From the NCBI GenBank assembly GCA_017396665.1, contig JAFQLH010000032.1, positions 1 through 37,605 of the forward strand: 37,605 nucleotides of DNA. Reading direction: 5' to 3'. This DNA is from Oscillospiraceae bacterium (GTDB taxonomy: Bacteria > Bacillota > Clostridia > Oscillospirales > Ruminococcaceae). The notes below the pieces were generated by a model. That model did not search any database. It had not been told where the DNA came from and saw only the letters and a list, made by a program, of their open reading frames with translations. Both the position numbers and the translations under genes were made by a program. Of this stretch, positions 8,063-16,180 are shown piece by piece (within the stretch, counting starts at the first letter, position 1; each line of letters opens with the position of its first letter).

Positions 8063-10228
8063 ATGAAAACAAAGTTGGCAAAGATTCTGGCTGTTTTGTC
8101 AGCGTCGGCTATGGCGTTTTCGCTGCTTGCAGGATTGCCTGCAGATGAGCAGGGTGTTATAACTGCTCGTGCCGAAACAAGCGGTATAAACGACGAAGCT
8201 ACAGACATCAATAACGACGGAATTTACGAAATCGCAAACGCTCAGCAGCTTATCTGGTTTGCAGAGCATGTTAATGAAAGTGCGGAGTATGCCGACAGCG
8301 ATGCGGCGCTTGTTGCAGATATCGTTCTCAATGAGGACGTGCTCAAGGATTACAAGACACTCGGAAGCGGAAGCTATGAGAACTGGACTCCTATCGGAAC
8401 AGCCGCTAACCCTTATCTTGGAACCTTCGACGGAAACGGCCACACAATCAGCGGTCTGTATGCAGTCGGCGGACAGTTTATGGGTATGTTCGGAGTTATC
8501 GGCGAGGGTGCAGAGCTTAAGAACATAACCATCGAGGACTCTTATGTAAACGGCAATGCGACACACGCAGGTATCCTTTGCGGTATGGCGACAAAAGCTA
8601 AAATCGATAACTGCTCGGTGACGGGTTGCCTGAGCGGCGGACAGGCTGCAATGTACAGCCTTCTCTGCGGAAATGTTACAGGCGGAAGTATTACATATTG
8701 CAAGACAAGCGGTTATGCTTCAGGAGGACAGATAGTGGGTGCAGTCTGCGGACTGGCTTCAAACGCAACAATAGAAAGCTGCTGGTCTGACGCAACAACA
8801 AAAAGACTTGTTACAGCGGGCAACAGTCCGAGCGGTGGATTGTTCGGAAGTCTGGATGAAGCAACAACAGCTAAGAACTGTTATTTCGCAGGAAAGATTG
8901 AAGATATAAACGGGTATACAGGAGCAATTGCAGGACATATCGGAGCGAATGCTACAATTTCAAACTGTTACAGCAGTGCGGTTGTAAGCGGAAGTGCAAA
9001 CGGTATCATGGCTTACAATAACGACAGCGGTATAGCTGATAATTATCTTTACTACGATAAGACTGTTTCTTCTGTAAACTATATAAATCCAAACTATGAT
9101 ATCGCGGGTTTAAAAAGTGATATTTTCGGTTACACAACTGCACAGTTCTCTGACGGAACCGTTTTAGCACTCTTAAGTAAGGGCGACGGAGCAGGAAAGT
9201 GGAAGCAGGACAGCGGTGATACATATCCTACACTCGTGTGGGTTGAAAGAGATTTCTACGACTGCACATACACAACAAATCACACCGACGAGGACCAGAA
9301 TTCATTCTGTGACGAGTGCGGAAAGCTTATGTACGACTATATGAGACTTGAGGGCTACTCTCTCGCTCTTAACGGTAATATCGAGGTTAACTTCCATATC
9401 ACCTTCAACGAGAATATCACTCCAAGACTTCTCGACTATATGACATTTGTTACACTCGACGAAATAGGTTCTCCTATTAATAGTACAAGAAAGAATGTAT
9501 ACTTCGGAGATGTGCAGGATACTGCAACAGTAATCGACGGTATAACCTACTACGTGTTTACATACGAGATTCCTGCAAAGGATATGACAAAGACTATTTC
9601 CGCAAGCTATATCAGAACAAACGGCGAATACAGCCAGGACTTCTACTTCACAGTAAAGGAATACGCTGAATATATCCTCAATAACGCTGCAACAAACGAG
9701 GACTACGCTAAGGCTGCATCGCTTGTAAAGGCTATGCTCAACTACGGCGCTTACTCACAGCTTTATTTTGGAAACAATACCGACGAGCTTGCTAACGAAT
9801 CTATCGACAGCACTCTCGATGAGCTGACCGCTGACGACCTCGTTACATTCGCAGGCTCTGTTCAGGGCGAGCTTCCTGAAGGAATGGAATACTACGCTTC
9901 AAGCCTTATCTTAAAGTCGCAGACCTCTGTGCGTCACTACTTCACTGTCGACAGCGAGGTATTGACCGAGCTTCCTGAGTTTGACGGCTACGAGCTTATC
10001 GAAAAGTCCGAGGGACTCTACTACATCCAGAAGGATAACATTTCCGCACAGATGCTTGGCTTCACAAGTGAGATTTCTCTGGCAGACGGAAGCTGGTCAA
10101 TCACATATTGCCCTATGAGCTACGCTTACGCAGTTTTGAAGACAAGTGATAAGACAAGCCTTGTAAATCTTGTTACAGCTATGTATGAGTATTATAGAGA
10201 AGCAAACAAATACTTTACTATCAGCTAG
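8063..10228 (+). CDS. large secreted protein with repeat-type beta-helix domain
   Basis: A 721-residue protein with a Sec signal peptide (cleavage probably after AGLPA or the later ITARAE). Residues about 45-330 contain repeated GLUG-like turns such as YLGTFDGNGHTISGL, GMFGVIGEGAELKNITIED and GGLFGSLDEATTAKNCYF, typical of right-handed beta-helix surface proteins. A short module HTDEDQNSFCDECGK (about 410-425) is a Cys-pair linker common in Clostridial secreted proteins. The C-terminal roughly 290 residues, beginning EGYSLALNGNIEVNF, form a conserved domain I recognise from secreted Ruminococcus-type proteins but cannot name. There is no sortase motif, dockerin or clear glycosidase residues. 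Possibly a surface or adhesion protein. The stop is followed closely by a 39-codon gene. Confidence 0.8.
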   Translation: MKTKLAKILAVLSASAMAFSLLAGLPADEQGVITARAETSGINDEATDINNDGIYEIANAQQLIWFAEHVNESAEYADSDAALVADIVLNEDVLKDYKTLGSGSYENWTPIGTAANPYLGTFDGNGHTISGLYAVGGQFMGMFGVIGEGAELKNITIEDSYVNGNATHAGILCGMATKAKIDNCSVTGCLSGGQAAMYSLLCGNVTGGSITYCKTSGYASGGQIVGAVCGLASNATIESCWSDATTKRLVTAGNSPSGGLFGSLDEATTAKNCYFAGKIEDINGYTGAIAGHIGANATISNCYSSAVVSGSANGIMAYNNDSGIADNYLYYDKTVSSVNYINPNYDIAGLKSDIFGYTTAQFSDGTVLALLSKGDGAGKWKQDSGDTYPTLVWVERDFYDCTYTTNHTDEDQNSFCDECGKLMYDYMRLEGYSLALNGNIEVNFHITFNENITPRLLDYMTFVTLDEIGSPINSTRKNVYFGDVQDTATVIDGITYYVFTYEIPAKDMTKTISASYIRTNGEYSQDFYFTVKEYAEYILNNAATNEDYAKAASLVKAMLNYGAYSQLYFGNNTDELANESIDSTLDELTADDLVTFAGSVQGELPEGMEYYASSLILKSQTSVRHYFTVDSEVLTELPEFDGYELIEKSEGLYYIQKDNISAQMLGFTSEISLADGSWSITYCPMSYAYAVLKTSDKTSLVNLVTAMYEYYREANKYFTIS

Positions 10229-10244
10229 TGGAAAGGACAACAGA

Positions 10245-10364
10245 ATGAAGATATACGAAACACCATTTATTGAAATCGTAAAGCTCACAACCGCTGATGT
10301 AATTACAGAAAGCATCGCAATCGAGCCTGACGAAGACGAAACAGATGCTATTCCTATGGAATAA
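10245..10364 (+). CDS. 39-residue acidic peptide, possible secreted-peptide precursor
   Basis: Starts at an ATG preceded by GGAAAGGA (10230-10237), only 16 bp after the large secreted protein ends, and is closed by a terminator. The peptide begins MKIYETPFIEIVKL, continues TTADVITESIA and ends in a strongly acidic tail (DEDETDAIPME). Short peptides with a MKxYExPxxE...DVIxxS pattern are, from memory, frequent in gut Clostridia and their function is unknown. There is no signal peptide, and no RiPP-modifying enzyme is nearby. The well-placed ribosome site, tight coupling and downstream terminator argue that it is real. Confidence 0.65.
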   Translation: MKIYETPFIEIVKLTTADVITESIAIEPDEDETDAIPME

Positions 10365-10388
10365 CAAAAAGAGAATATAAAAGCTTTA

Positions 10389-10424
10389 AAGAGCATCTCC
10401 GATATTGCGGAGGTGCTCTTTCTG
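10389..10424 (+). terminator. intrinsic terminator after the 39-residue peptide gene
   Basis: AAGAGCATCTCCG / CGGAGGTGCTCTT stem with a short AT-rich loop and a T-rich tail. Confidence 0.85.
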
Positions 10425-10425
10425 C

Positions 10426-10455
10426 TTGACAAGAGGGTGAGTTAGGTTGTATAAT
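10426..10455 (+). promoter_or_regulatory. promoter of dapF-dapL
   Basis: TTGACA (10426-10431), 18 bp, TATAAT (10450-10455). No lysine riboswitch consensus is present in the roughly 40-nt leader. Confidence 0.75.
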
Positions 10456-10503
10456 AAAGTGTCAGGTGAACGCTCACCGATATGCCGAAAGGAGATTTTT
10501 CGT

Positions 10504-11364
10504 ATGACACAGACAGAGAAGATGTTAAGATTTACAAAAATGCATGGCTGCGGAAACGACTATATCTACTTCAACTGCTTTGAGGAGCAGATTGACAACC
10601 CGGAGGAGCTTAGTATACTGCTCTCTGACAGACATTTCAGTATCGGAGGCGACGGGGTAATCCTTGTTTGTCCGTCTGAGGTTGCCGATGCTAAAATGAG
10701 AATGTTCAATGCCGACGGCTCGGAAGGTAAAATGTGCGGAAACGGCATAAGATGTGTCGCAAAGCTCTGCTCTGACGAGGGAATTGTTGGGGGCGATACT
10801 GTCAGAATTGAAACCTTAAGCGGTATCAAGACAATCGAGCTTGTGAAGGAAAACGGTGTCGCAGTTGCGGCTAAGGTCGATATGGGTGCTGCAATATTTG
10901 AGCCAAAGCTTATTCCCGTTACTCTCGACGGGGAAAGCGTTATTGACAGACCGCTTGACATCGACGGCAGGGAGTATAGAATAAACTGCGTGTCTATGGG
11001 TAATCCGCATTGCGTTATATTTACTCAGGGCATCGACGATATGGAGCTTGAGAAAATCGGCAGAAGGTTTGAGTGCCACGGGATTTTCCCAGAAAGAGTG
11101 AACACGGAGTTTGTCGAGGTTATTTCAGACAAGGAGCTTAAAATGCGTGTCTGGGAAAGAGGAAGCGGCGAAACATGGGCTTGCGGTACAGGAACCTGCG
11201 CAACAGTTGCGGCGGCTGTTAAAAACGGCATCTGCAAGGCAGGGGAGGATATACTTGTCCACCTGCGGGGCGGCGACCTTGTGATAAATTATACAGACGA
11301 AAGAGTGCTTATGACAGGAGAGGCTGTCGAGGCGTTCAGAGGTACTGTAAAGGTAAAAATGTAA
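10504..11364 (+). CDS. dapF: diaminopimelate epimerase
   Basis: A 286-residue enzyme that converts LL- to meso-diaminopimelate for peptidoglycan and lysine. Both catalytic Cys motifs are intact: MCGNGIRC (first Cys near residue 78) and GSGETWACGTGTCA (Cys near 226). The N-terminal FTKMHGCGNDYIYF is the family signature. A longer open frame runs back to 10447, but GAAAGGAG at 10487-10494 and family length fix the ATG at 10504. dapL follows 34 bp downstream, so epimerase and aminotransferase form a two-gene operon. Confidence 0.97.
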   Translation: MTQTEKMLRFTKMHGCGNDYIYFNCFEEQIDNPEELSILLSDRHFSIGGDGVILVCPSEVADAKMRMFNADGSEGKMCGNGIRCVAKLCSDEGIVGGDTVRIETLSGIKTIELVKENGVAVAAKVDMGAAIFEPKLIPVTLDGESVIDRPLDIDGREYRINCVSMGNPHCVIFTQGIDDMELEKIGRRFECHGIFPERVNTEFVEVISDKELKMRVWERGSGETWACGTGTCATVAAAVKNGICKAGEDILVHLRGGDLVINYTDERVLMTGEAVEAFRGTVKVKM

Positions 11365-11398
11365 ATTCAAGCGGAAACGCTTTACGGAGGTATATATA

Positions 11399-12601
11399 AT
11401 GGTAAAAATCAATGAGAACTTTTTAAAGCTTCAGAAGAACTATCTCTTTATCGAGATTGCAAAGAGAATAAAGGCTTTTTCTGCTGCAAACCCTGATGCT
11501 GACATCATCAGAATGGGTATAGGCGACGTAACACTCCCTATCGCTCCTGTTGTTGTAAAGGCAATGAAGGATGCCGCAGACGAAATGGGCGTGAAGGAAA
11601 CCTTCAAGGGCTACGAGGACTCGGGTGCAGGCTACGACTTCCTGCGAGAAGCTGTTGCAAACTACTACAAGAGCTTCGGTGCTGACGTAAACGCTGACGA
11701 AGTAAGAATCAACGACGGCGCTAAGAGCGACTGCGGAAATATCGTTGATATCTTCGGTGACGGAAATACCGTCCTTGTAACCGACCCTGCATATCCTGTT
11801 TATGTTGACACAAACCTTATGAGCGGAAGAAAGATTATCTACGCTGACTCAAACGAGGCAAACGGCTTTGCTGCAATGCCTGACGACAGCGTTCACGCTG
11901 ACCTTATCTACCTTTGCTCACCAAACAACCCGACAGGCTCTGTTTATACAAAGGAACAGCTCAAGCAGTGGGTTGATTACGCTATCAGACACGAAGCTAT
12001 CATTATTTTTGACGCTGCATATGAGTCATTCGTTTCTGACCCTGACCTTCCAAGAAGCATATTCCAGATTGAAGGCGCAAAGAAGTGTGCTATCGAAATG
12101 TGCTCACTTTCCAAGACAGCAGGCTTCACAGGTATGAGATGCGGATACACAGTTGTTCCGAATGACCTTGAGGTTGTTTCTGAGGGCGGCGAAAAGGTAA
12201 GCATTTCTGCTATCTGGGGCAGACGTCAGGGAAGCAAGTTCAACGGCGTTTCCTATCCTGTACAGCGTGCGGCAGAGGCTGTATTTACTCCTGAGGGACA
12301 GAAGCAGATAAGAGAAGCTATCGACTACTACCGTGAGAATGCAAAGATTATCGCTTCAACTCTCGATGAGATGGGCATCTACTACACAGGCGGAAAGAAT
12401 TCTCCATACATCTGGCTCAAGTGTCCGAACGGTATGGGAAGCTGGGAGTTCTTCGACAAGCTCCTCTCTGAAGCTAATGTCGTAGGTACACCCGGTGCAG
12501 GCTTCGGTAAGAACGGCGAGGGCTTCTTCAGACTCACAGCCTTCGGCGACAGAGAAAGAACAAAGGAAGCTATGAAGCGTTTCAAGGCTATGAAATTTTA
12601 G
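11399..12601 (+). CDS. dapL: LL-diaminopimelate aminotransferase
   Basis: A 400-residue class I/II PLP aminotransferase that makes LL-diaminopimelate directly from tetrahydrodipicolinate, replacing DapD/C/E. Family marks are IRMGIGDVTLPI, KGYEDSGAGYDFLREA, SPNNPTGSVYT and the PLP lysine K239 in SLSKTAGFTGMRCGY. Length matches the DapL family (about 400-410). Pairing with dapF strongly supports the assignment over a generic aspartate aminotransferase. The ribosome site ACGGAGG precedes the ATG. No terminator stands right after the stop; the next promoter begins 3 bp later at 12604. Confidence 0.96.
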   Translation: MVKINENFLKLQKNYLFIEIAKRIKAFSAANPDADIIRMGIGDVTLPIAPVVVKAMKDAADEMGVKETFKGYEDSGAGYDFLREAVANYYKSFGADVNADEVRINDGAKSDCGNIVDIFGDGNTVLVTDPAYPVYVDTNLMSGRKIIYADSNEANGFAAMPDDSVHADLIYLCSPNNPTGSVYTKEQLKQWVDYAIRHEAIIIFDAAYESFVSDPDLPRSIFQIEGAKKCAIEMCSLSKTAGFTGMRCGYTVVPNDLEVVSEGGEKVSISAIWGRRQGSKFNGVSYPVQRAAEAVFTPEGQKQIREAIDYYRENAKIIASTLDEMGIYYTGGKNSPYIWLKCPNGMGSWEFFDKLLSEANVVGTPGAGFGKNGEGFFRLTAFGDRERTKEAMKRFKAMKF

Positions 12602-12603
12602 TC

Positions 12604-12632
12604 TTGACAAATGCTTTTAAATAGCATATAAT
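12604..12632 (+). promoter_or_regulatory. strong promoter of the 300-nt structured RNA
   Basis: TTGACA (12604-12609), 17 bp, TATAAT (12627-12632), starting almost at the dapL stop. The predicted start (about 12639) coincides with the first 36-nt element. Confidence 0.8.
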
Positions 12633-12637
12633 ATTAG

Positions 12638-12673
12638 CACAGGGGAATCTGTTGACCCTTAATAATAAAACAG
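12638..12673 (+). repeat. 36-nt RNA element, copy 1
   Basis: Begins CACAGGGGAATCTGTTGACC and ends in AATAATAAAACAG. It differs from copy 2 at one position (A versus T at 12661). Confidence 0.9.
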
Positions 12674-12829
12674 AATATCTTGAGTAGGTGTCGCTGTACG
12701 TAGCGACTGATAATACGTACCGGATGCATTTTAATTTTGTATCTGCTTTTTTGAGTAAGGCGAGTAACGCTATCGAAGAACCAAAGGGCTGTGTGTTCGG
12801 CCGGGCTCACAGTCTGGGTGTCTTCACTT

Positions 12830-12865
12830 CACAGGGGAATCTGTTGACCCTTTATAATAAAACAG
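12830..12865 (+). repeat. 36-nt RNA element, copy 2
   Basis: Same sequence as copy 1 except one base, 192 bp downstream and in the same orientation. It is followed by GCCTC and a T7 run. Confidence 0.9.
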
Positions 12866-12914
12866 GCCTCTATTTTTTTGTCGCAGGCACTTATGCGACT
12901 AATAAGAATGGTGT

Positions 12915-12943
12915 CAGACGTCCGTAAGGGCGTCTGTTTTTTT
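12915..12943 (+). terminator. intrinsic terminator of the structured RNA
   Basis: CAGACGTCC (12915-12923), GTAA loop, GGGCGTCTG (12928-12936), T7 run. The remaining 12944-13098 shows no gene. Confidence 0.93.
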
Positions 12944-13098
12944 GTGCCTTTTTGCAGGGTAGGTGGCGGAAAAATATTTTTAATTCACTGCAACCAAATG
13001 CCACTTTTCAGACTCTTATATAGTAGACGGAATAACCGCATATCTTTGGTCGTATATCCTGCACAATACGACATTACCATTATTGTGCATAATTACAG

Positions 13099-13127
13099 TT
13101 GAAATTTGTAACATTAAGGGGTATAAT
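13099..13127 (+). promoter_or_regulatory. promoter of the 380-residue membrane protein gene
   Basis: TTGAAA (13099-13104), 17 bp, TATAAT (13122-13127). Confidence 0.65.
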
Positions 13128-13219
13128 GGTACTAACAAAAAAACACAGACAAGGTTATTCGTGTGGAATATGTAACCGTAAGTACAAAGTGAAATGATAA
13201 TACTGAAGGAGAAATTAAA

Positions 13220-14362
13220 ATGGCAATGACAAAACGCAAAAAGAAAATAATTATTATCTCAACGGCTGTTATATTTCTGATTATAGTAGGAATTATAGTG
13301 TTTTTGGTTGTAAATGATAACGGCTTTGAATATGAAAACCTTGAAACTGTTAAAGATACAGCAAGGTTGCCTGACAAAGAGTATCCTAATCTTAAATTTG
13401 CAGATAATATTGCAATAAATCTTCCTGAGTCAGATAAGCTGTATGAATACGAGATGGACAATTCTTTTGAGCTTATTTCTTATGACGAGGCATCTGAGAA
13501 TTGCCTTATATTCGGTGACTACTTTTTTGATAATGTTTTTGACGGTCATGTTCCTGTAAAGGATATAAACCGACACGATTGCAGTGTCGAGGTTACTGTC
13601 GGTGATGAGTTTTATACTGCAAGATACTATACTCAGAATATGTTCCTTATATATAAGCAGTCAACTGTTGACACGGTATTCTATTCGGAGCTCGTGGATA
13701 ATATTTACCTCGACAGAGGTGAGCAAGCAACTGATAAAATGTATAAGCTTAGAGGACAGGATTACTCGCCGAAACAAGCCTTAGACCTTGCACAAAAAGC
13801 AATGGATGAGTTTGTTTCAAAACAGCTTGAGGATTATGACTTCAGAGCAACAAATATAATTATTCTTTACAATAAAGAAGAAAACAACTATTGCTACCGT
13901 GTTCAGTTTGAGCGAATGCTGGATGGTGCACCCGCAAATGATGCTGACATTCTTGCAATGGGAGACGACCTTTCCTTCATGATGAATTATACAACCCTTT
14001 ATATGACCATTACAGAACCCGACGTGATTGGCGAAATCTATCATATGAATCCTTTTGTTGTAACTGATAAGAAAAAGCTGTATGACAGATATGTTACCTT
14101 GGAATCGGCAATCGAAAACTTAAGCGAATACCTTGCTGAGTATAATGTTCAGGACATCAAAGAAATCTCGGTAAAGTATGCAAATAAGATGATGAAAAAT
14201 GAGCCAAATAAATTAAGACCTTACTGGTGCTTTGTAATGGAACTTCCATATGACCCTAAACTCTACTGTATGACCGAAAATATAATATATGTTGATATGA
14301 AAACAGGCGAAATTATTACCTGTTCTCCTTCGGACATGCGGTATCATAGCTCCCTCGAATAA
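13220..14362 (+). CDS. single-TM extracytoplasmic protein, paralogue of 18003-19190
   Basis: A 380-residue protein with a basic N-terminus (KRKKK) and one membrane helix (about 9-31). The rest should face outside. It aligns along its length with the 395-residue protein encoded at 18003-19190: YMTITEPDVIGEIYHMNP here against [18 protein letters not shown] there, RPYWCFVMEL against [10 protein letters not shown], and VDMKTGEIIT against [10 protein letters not shown] at the end. ALDLAQKAMDEF against [12 protein letters not shown] also matches. This organisation resembles regulators of the YycH/YycI kind (N-terminal anchor, beta-rich exterior), which is only a guess. Unknown function. GAAGGAG precedes the start, and a terminator follows. 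Confidence 0.85.
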   Translation: MAMTKRKKKIIIISTAVIFLIIVGIIVFLVVNDNGFEYENLETVKDTARLPDKEYPNLKFADNIAINLPESDKLYEYEMDNSFELISYDEASENCLIFGDYFFDNVFDGHVPVKDINRHDCSVEVTVGDEFYTARYYTQNMFLIYKQSTVDTVFYSELVDNIYLDRGEQATDKMYKLRGQDYSPKQALDLAQKAMDEFVSKQLEDYDFRATNIIILYNKEENNYCYRVQFERMLDGAPANDADILAMGDDLSFMMNYTTLYMTITEPDVIGEIYHMNPFVVTDKKKLYDRYVTLESAIENLSEYLAEYNVQDIKEISVKYANKMMKNEPNKLRPYWCFVMELPYDPKLYCMTENIIYVDMKTGEIITCSPSDMRYHSSLE

Positions 14363-14373
14363 CAAATTCCTTA

Positions 14374-14400
14374 TCCCCACCCTTATCGGTGGGGATTTTT
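14374..14400 (+). terminator. intrinsic terminator
   Basis: TCCCCACC (14374-14381), loop, GGTGGGGA (14388-14395), T5. Confidence 0.9.
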
Positions 14401-14409
14401 GCGTTATGC

Positions 14410-14438
14410 TTGCTTTTATCGACAAGATGTGATATAAT
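14410..14438 (+). promoter_or_regulatory. promoter of the Fe-S assembly pair
   Basis: TTGCTT (14410-14415), 17 bp, TATAAT (14433-14438), with an 80-nt leader. Confidence 0.65.
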
Positions 14439-14517
14439 ACTATGTTGAATGCCGTTTTGAATAGAAGACGGTATTTGTGACAGAATAAATTAAATTATCA
14501 TAGAACGGAGTATTAAA

Positions 14518-15255
14518 ATGCTTGAAATCAAAAATCTGTCGTGGACTGCCCCCGACGGAAGAAAGATAGTAGATAATGTAAGCCTTCAGATTCCCGAAAA
14601 GAAGCTTATTGTTATTACAGGCCCTAACGGAAGCGGAAAAACTACTCTCGCTAAGGTTATCGCAGGCGTTGAGCAGGCTGAAAGCGGACAGATTATCCTC
14701 GACGGCGAAGACCTCATAGGCCTCGATATCACTCAGAGAGCAAAGAAGGGAATAGGCTTTGCGTTCCAGCAGCCTGTACGCTTCAAGGGTATCTCGGTAA
14801 GAGATTTGCTTATGCTTGCAGGCGGAGAGAATACAACACAAAAACAGCTTGAGGAAACACTCTACAAGGTTGGTCTCCAGCCTGAAAAGTATCTCCACAG
14901 AGATGTTGACGCACACCTCTCAGGCGGTGAAATAAAGAGAGTCGAGATTGCAACTGTCCTTCTTCGCAACTCTAAGTTTATGCTGTTTGATGAGCCTGAG
15001 GCAGGTATCGACATCTGGAGCTTCAACAACCTCATTGACGCATTTTCTTCACTCAAGAAGAACACAGAATCGTCAATTATCATTATCTCCCACCAGGAGA
15101 GAATCTTAGCTATCGCAGACGAAATTGTACTGCTCAAGAACGGAAAGATTGCAGAGCATGCACCAAAGGACGAAATTTATCCAAGACTGTTCTGTATGAA
15201 TTCTGAAAATTGCGGTAAAAAGCGTTGCGGATGTCCAAAGGAGGTCAGAGTATAG
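14518..15255 (+). CDS. SufC-like Fe-S assembly ATPase (SmsC type)
   Basis: A 245-residue ABC ATPase without membrane domain. Walker A is GPNGSGKT (about 40-47), Q-loop FAFQQPVRFKG, signature LSGGEIKRVEIA, and Walker B MLFDEPEAGIDIWSFNNL. The SGGEIKR signature and the GIDIWSF segment are those of SufC proteins in minimal systems, rather than nutrient importers. The C-terminus has a Cys-rich tail (CMNSENCGKKRCGC), which is unusual and could bind metal. Its stop overlaps the GTG start of the SufB-like gene by one base, so the two are translationally coupled. SufC powers scaffold conformational change during cluster assembly. Confidence 0.9.
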   Translation: MLEIKNLSWTAPDGRKIVDNVSLQIPEKKLIVITGPNGSGKTTLAKVIAGVEQAESGQIILDGEDLIGLDITQRAKKGIGFAFQQPVRFKGISVRDLLMLAGGENTTQKQLEETLYKVGLQPEKYLHRDVDAHLSGGEIKRVEIATVLLRNSKFMLFDEPEAGIDIWSFNNLIDAFSSLKKNTESSIIIISHQERILAIADEIVLLKNGKIAEHAPKDEIYPRLFCMNSENCGKKRCGCPKEVRV

Positions 15256-16175
15256 TGAATAGCGTTACACAGGACCTGCTCTCTATCGTTGCTGACTTCG
15301 GCGGCAAATTCGAGGGAGCGTATAATATCCGTCAGGACTGCCAGAGCGTTGCAAGACAGTCTACTGACAACGTAAAGATTGAAAACAAGACCGACGGCAA
15401 GCCGGGTATTGACATTAAGATTGCACCGAACACAAAGGGCGAGAATGTATACATCCCTGCCTGCATCACAAAGAGCGATGTTGACGACCTTGTTTATAAT
15501 GATTTCTATGTAGGCGAAAATGCCGATGTTACAATTATCGCAGGCTGCGGAGTGCACACAGATGACTCCGAGGCTTCAAGACACAGCGGCGTGCACCGCT
15601 TCTTCCTTTCAAAGGGTGCGAAGGTTCTCTATATCGAAAAGCACGTCGGAACAGGTATCGACGACGGAAACCGTGTCATCAACCCTGTTACAGACGCCGA
15701 AATCGGCGAGGGCGCAATTTTAGAGATGGATACATCCCAGCTCGGCGGCGTTTCAGCAAGCTCAAGAAAGTGCACTATCAAGCTCGACAAGGAAGCAAAG
15801 CTCATTATCAGAGAACGTCTTATGACCGACTTCAACCAGACCGCAAGCACAGATTTTGTAGTTGAGGTAAACGGTGAGGACGCTTCTGTAAACCTCGTGT
15901 CACGTTCGGTTGCAAAGGGCAACTCCTACCAGGAGTACCGCTCAAAGATTATCGGTAACGCACGCTGTACCGGTCACTCTGAGTGCGACGGAATCCTCGC
16001 CGACAACGGCAAGGTGAACGCAGAGCCTGCTCTTATCGCAAACTGCAAGGACGCAGAGCTTATCCACGAGGCCGCTATCGGAAAGATTGCAGGCGAGCAG
16101 ATTTTAAAGCTCCGTACTCTCGGCCTTACCGAGGAAGAAGCCGAAGCTACTATCATCAACGGCTTCTTAAAGTAA
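15255..16175 (+). CDS. short SufB/SufD-family Fe-S scaffold (SmsB type)
   Basis: A 306-residue protein with the SufB/D beta-helix core. Conserved features are VHRFFLSKGAKVLYIEKHVG, ARCTGHSECDGILADNG and LIHEAAIGKIAGEQILKLRTLGLTEEEAEATII, the SufB C-terminal block. Classical SufB is about 465 residues and SufD about 420; this lacks the long N-terminal region. The start is the GTG at 15255, supported by AAAGGAGG at 15237-15244; an upstream ATG at 15225 lies inside the SufC frame without a ribosome site. The two-gene C-B arrangement, with no SufD, SufS, SufU or SufA alongside, matches the SUF-like minimal system (SMS) described for archaea and some anaerobes. CTGHSEC and the Glu/His in LIHEAA are candidate cluster ligands. 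Confidence 0.87.
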   Translation: MNSVTQDLLSIVADFGGKFEGAYNIRQDCQSVARQSTDNVKIENKTDGKPGIDIKIAPNTKGENVYIPACITKSDVDDLVYNDFYVGENADVTIIAGCGVHTDDSEASRHSGVHRFFLSKGAKVLYIEKHVGTGIDDGNRVINPVTDAEIGEGAILEMDTSQLGGVSASSRKCTIKLDKEAKLIIRERLMTDFNQTASTDFVVEVNGEDASVNLVSRSVAKGNSYQEYRSKIIGNARCTGHSECDGILADNGKVNAEPALIANCKDAELIHEAAIGKIAGEQILKLRTLGLTEEEAEATIINGFLK

Positions 16176-16180
16176 ACAAT

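Larger units (their letters stand above)
12639..12943 (+). ncRNA. structured non-coding RNA with duplicated pseudoknot-prone element
   Basis: Runs from a consensus promoter to a strong terminator, about 305 nt, with no supported gene. Two 36-nt elements (12638-12673 and 12830-12865) match at 35 of 36 positions. In each, ACAG and CTGT flank a GGGAAT loop whose GGG can pair with a CCC downstream, and CTGTT can alternatively pair with a later AACAG. Between them is hairpin GTCGCT/AGCGAC (about 12689-12706), whose GTACGT loop is the exact complement of ACGTAC downstream (12715-12720), a second possible pseudoknot. A third hairpin (GGCTGTG/CACAGTC, about 12787-12813) ends in a self-complementary GGCC loop. 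GTCGCA/TGCGAC (12880-12899) and the terminator close the RNA. It is not tmRNA, RNase P, SRP or 6S by the consensus I know. Class unknown. Confidence 0.7.

Noticed and set aside
10432..10503. Lysine riboswitch before dapF
   Set aside because: Leader is only about 40 nt and lacks the lysine-box core sequences.
12638..12865. Two 36-nt direct repeats as a CRISPR remnant
   Set aside because: Only two copies, separated by 156 bp rather than a spacer of about 30 bp, no cas genes, and both copies sit in a promoter-terminator RNA unit with complementary structure.
12688..12927. 79-codon open frame inside the structured RNA
   Set aside because: No ribosome site, composition unlike neighbouring proteins, crosses several hairpins and reads into the terminator stem; the RNA explanation is stronger.
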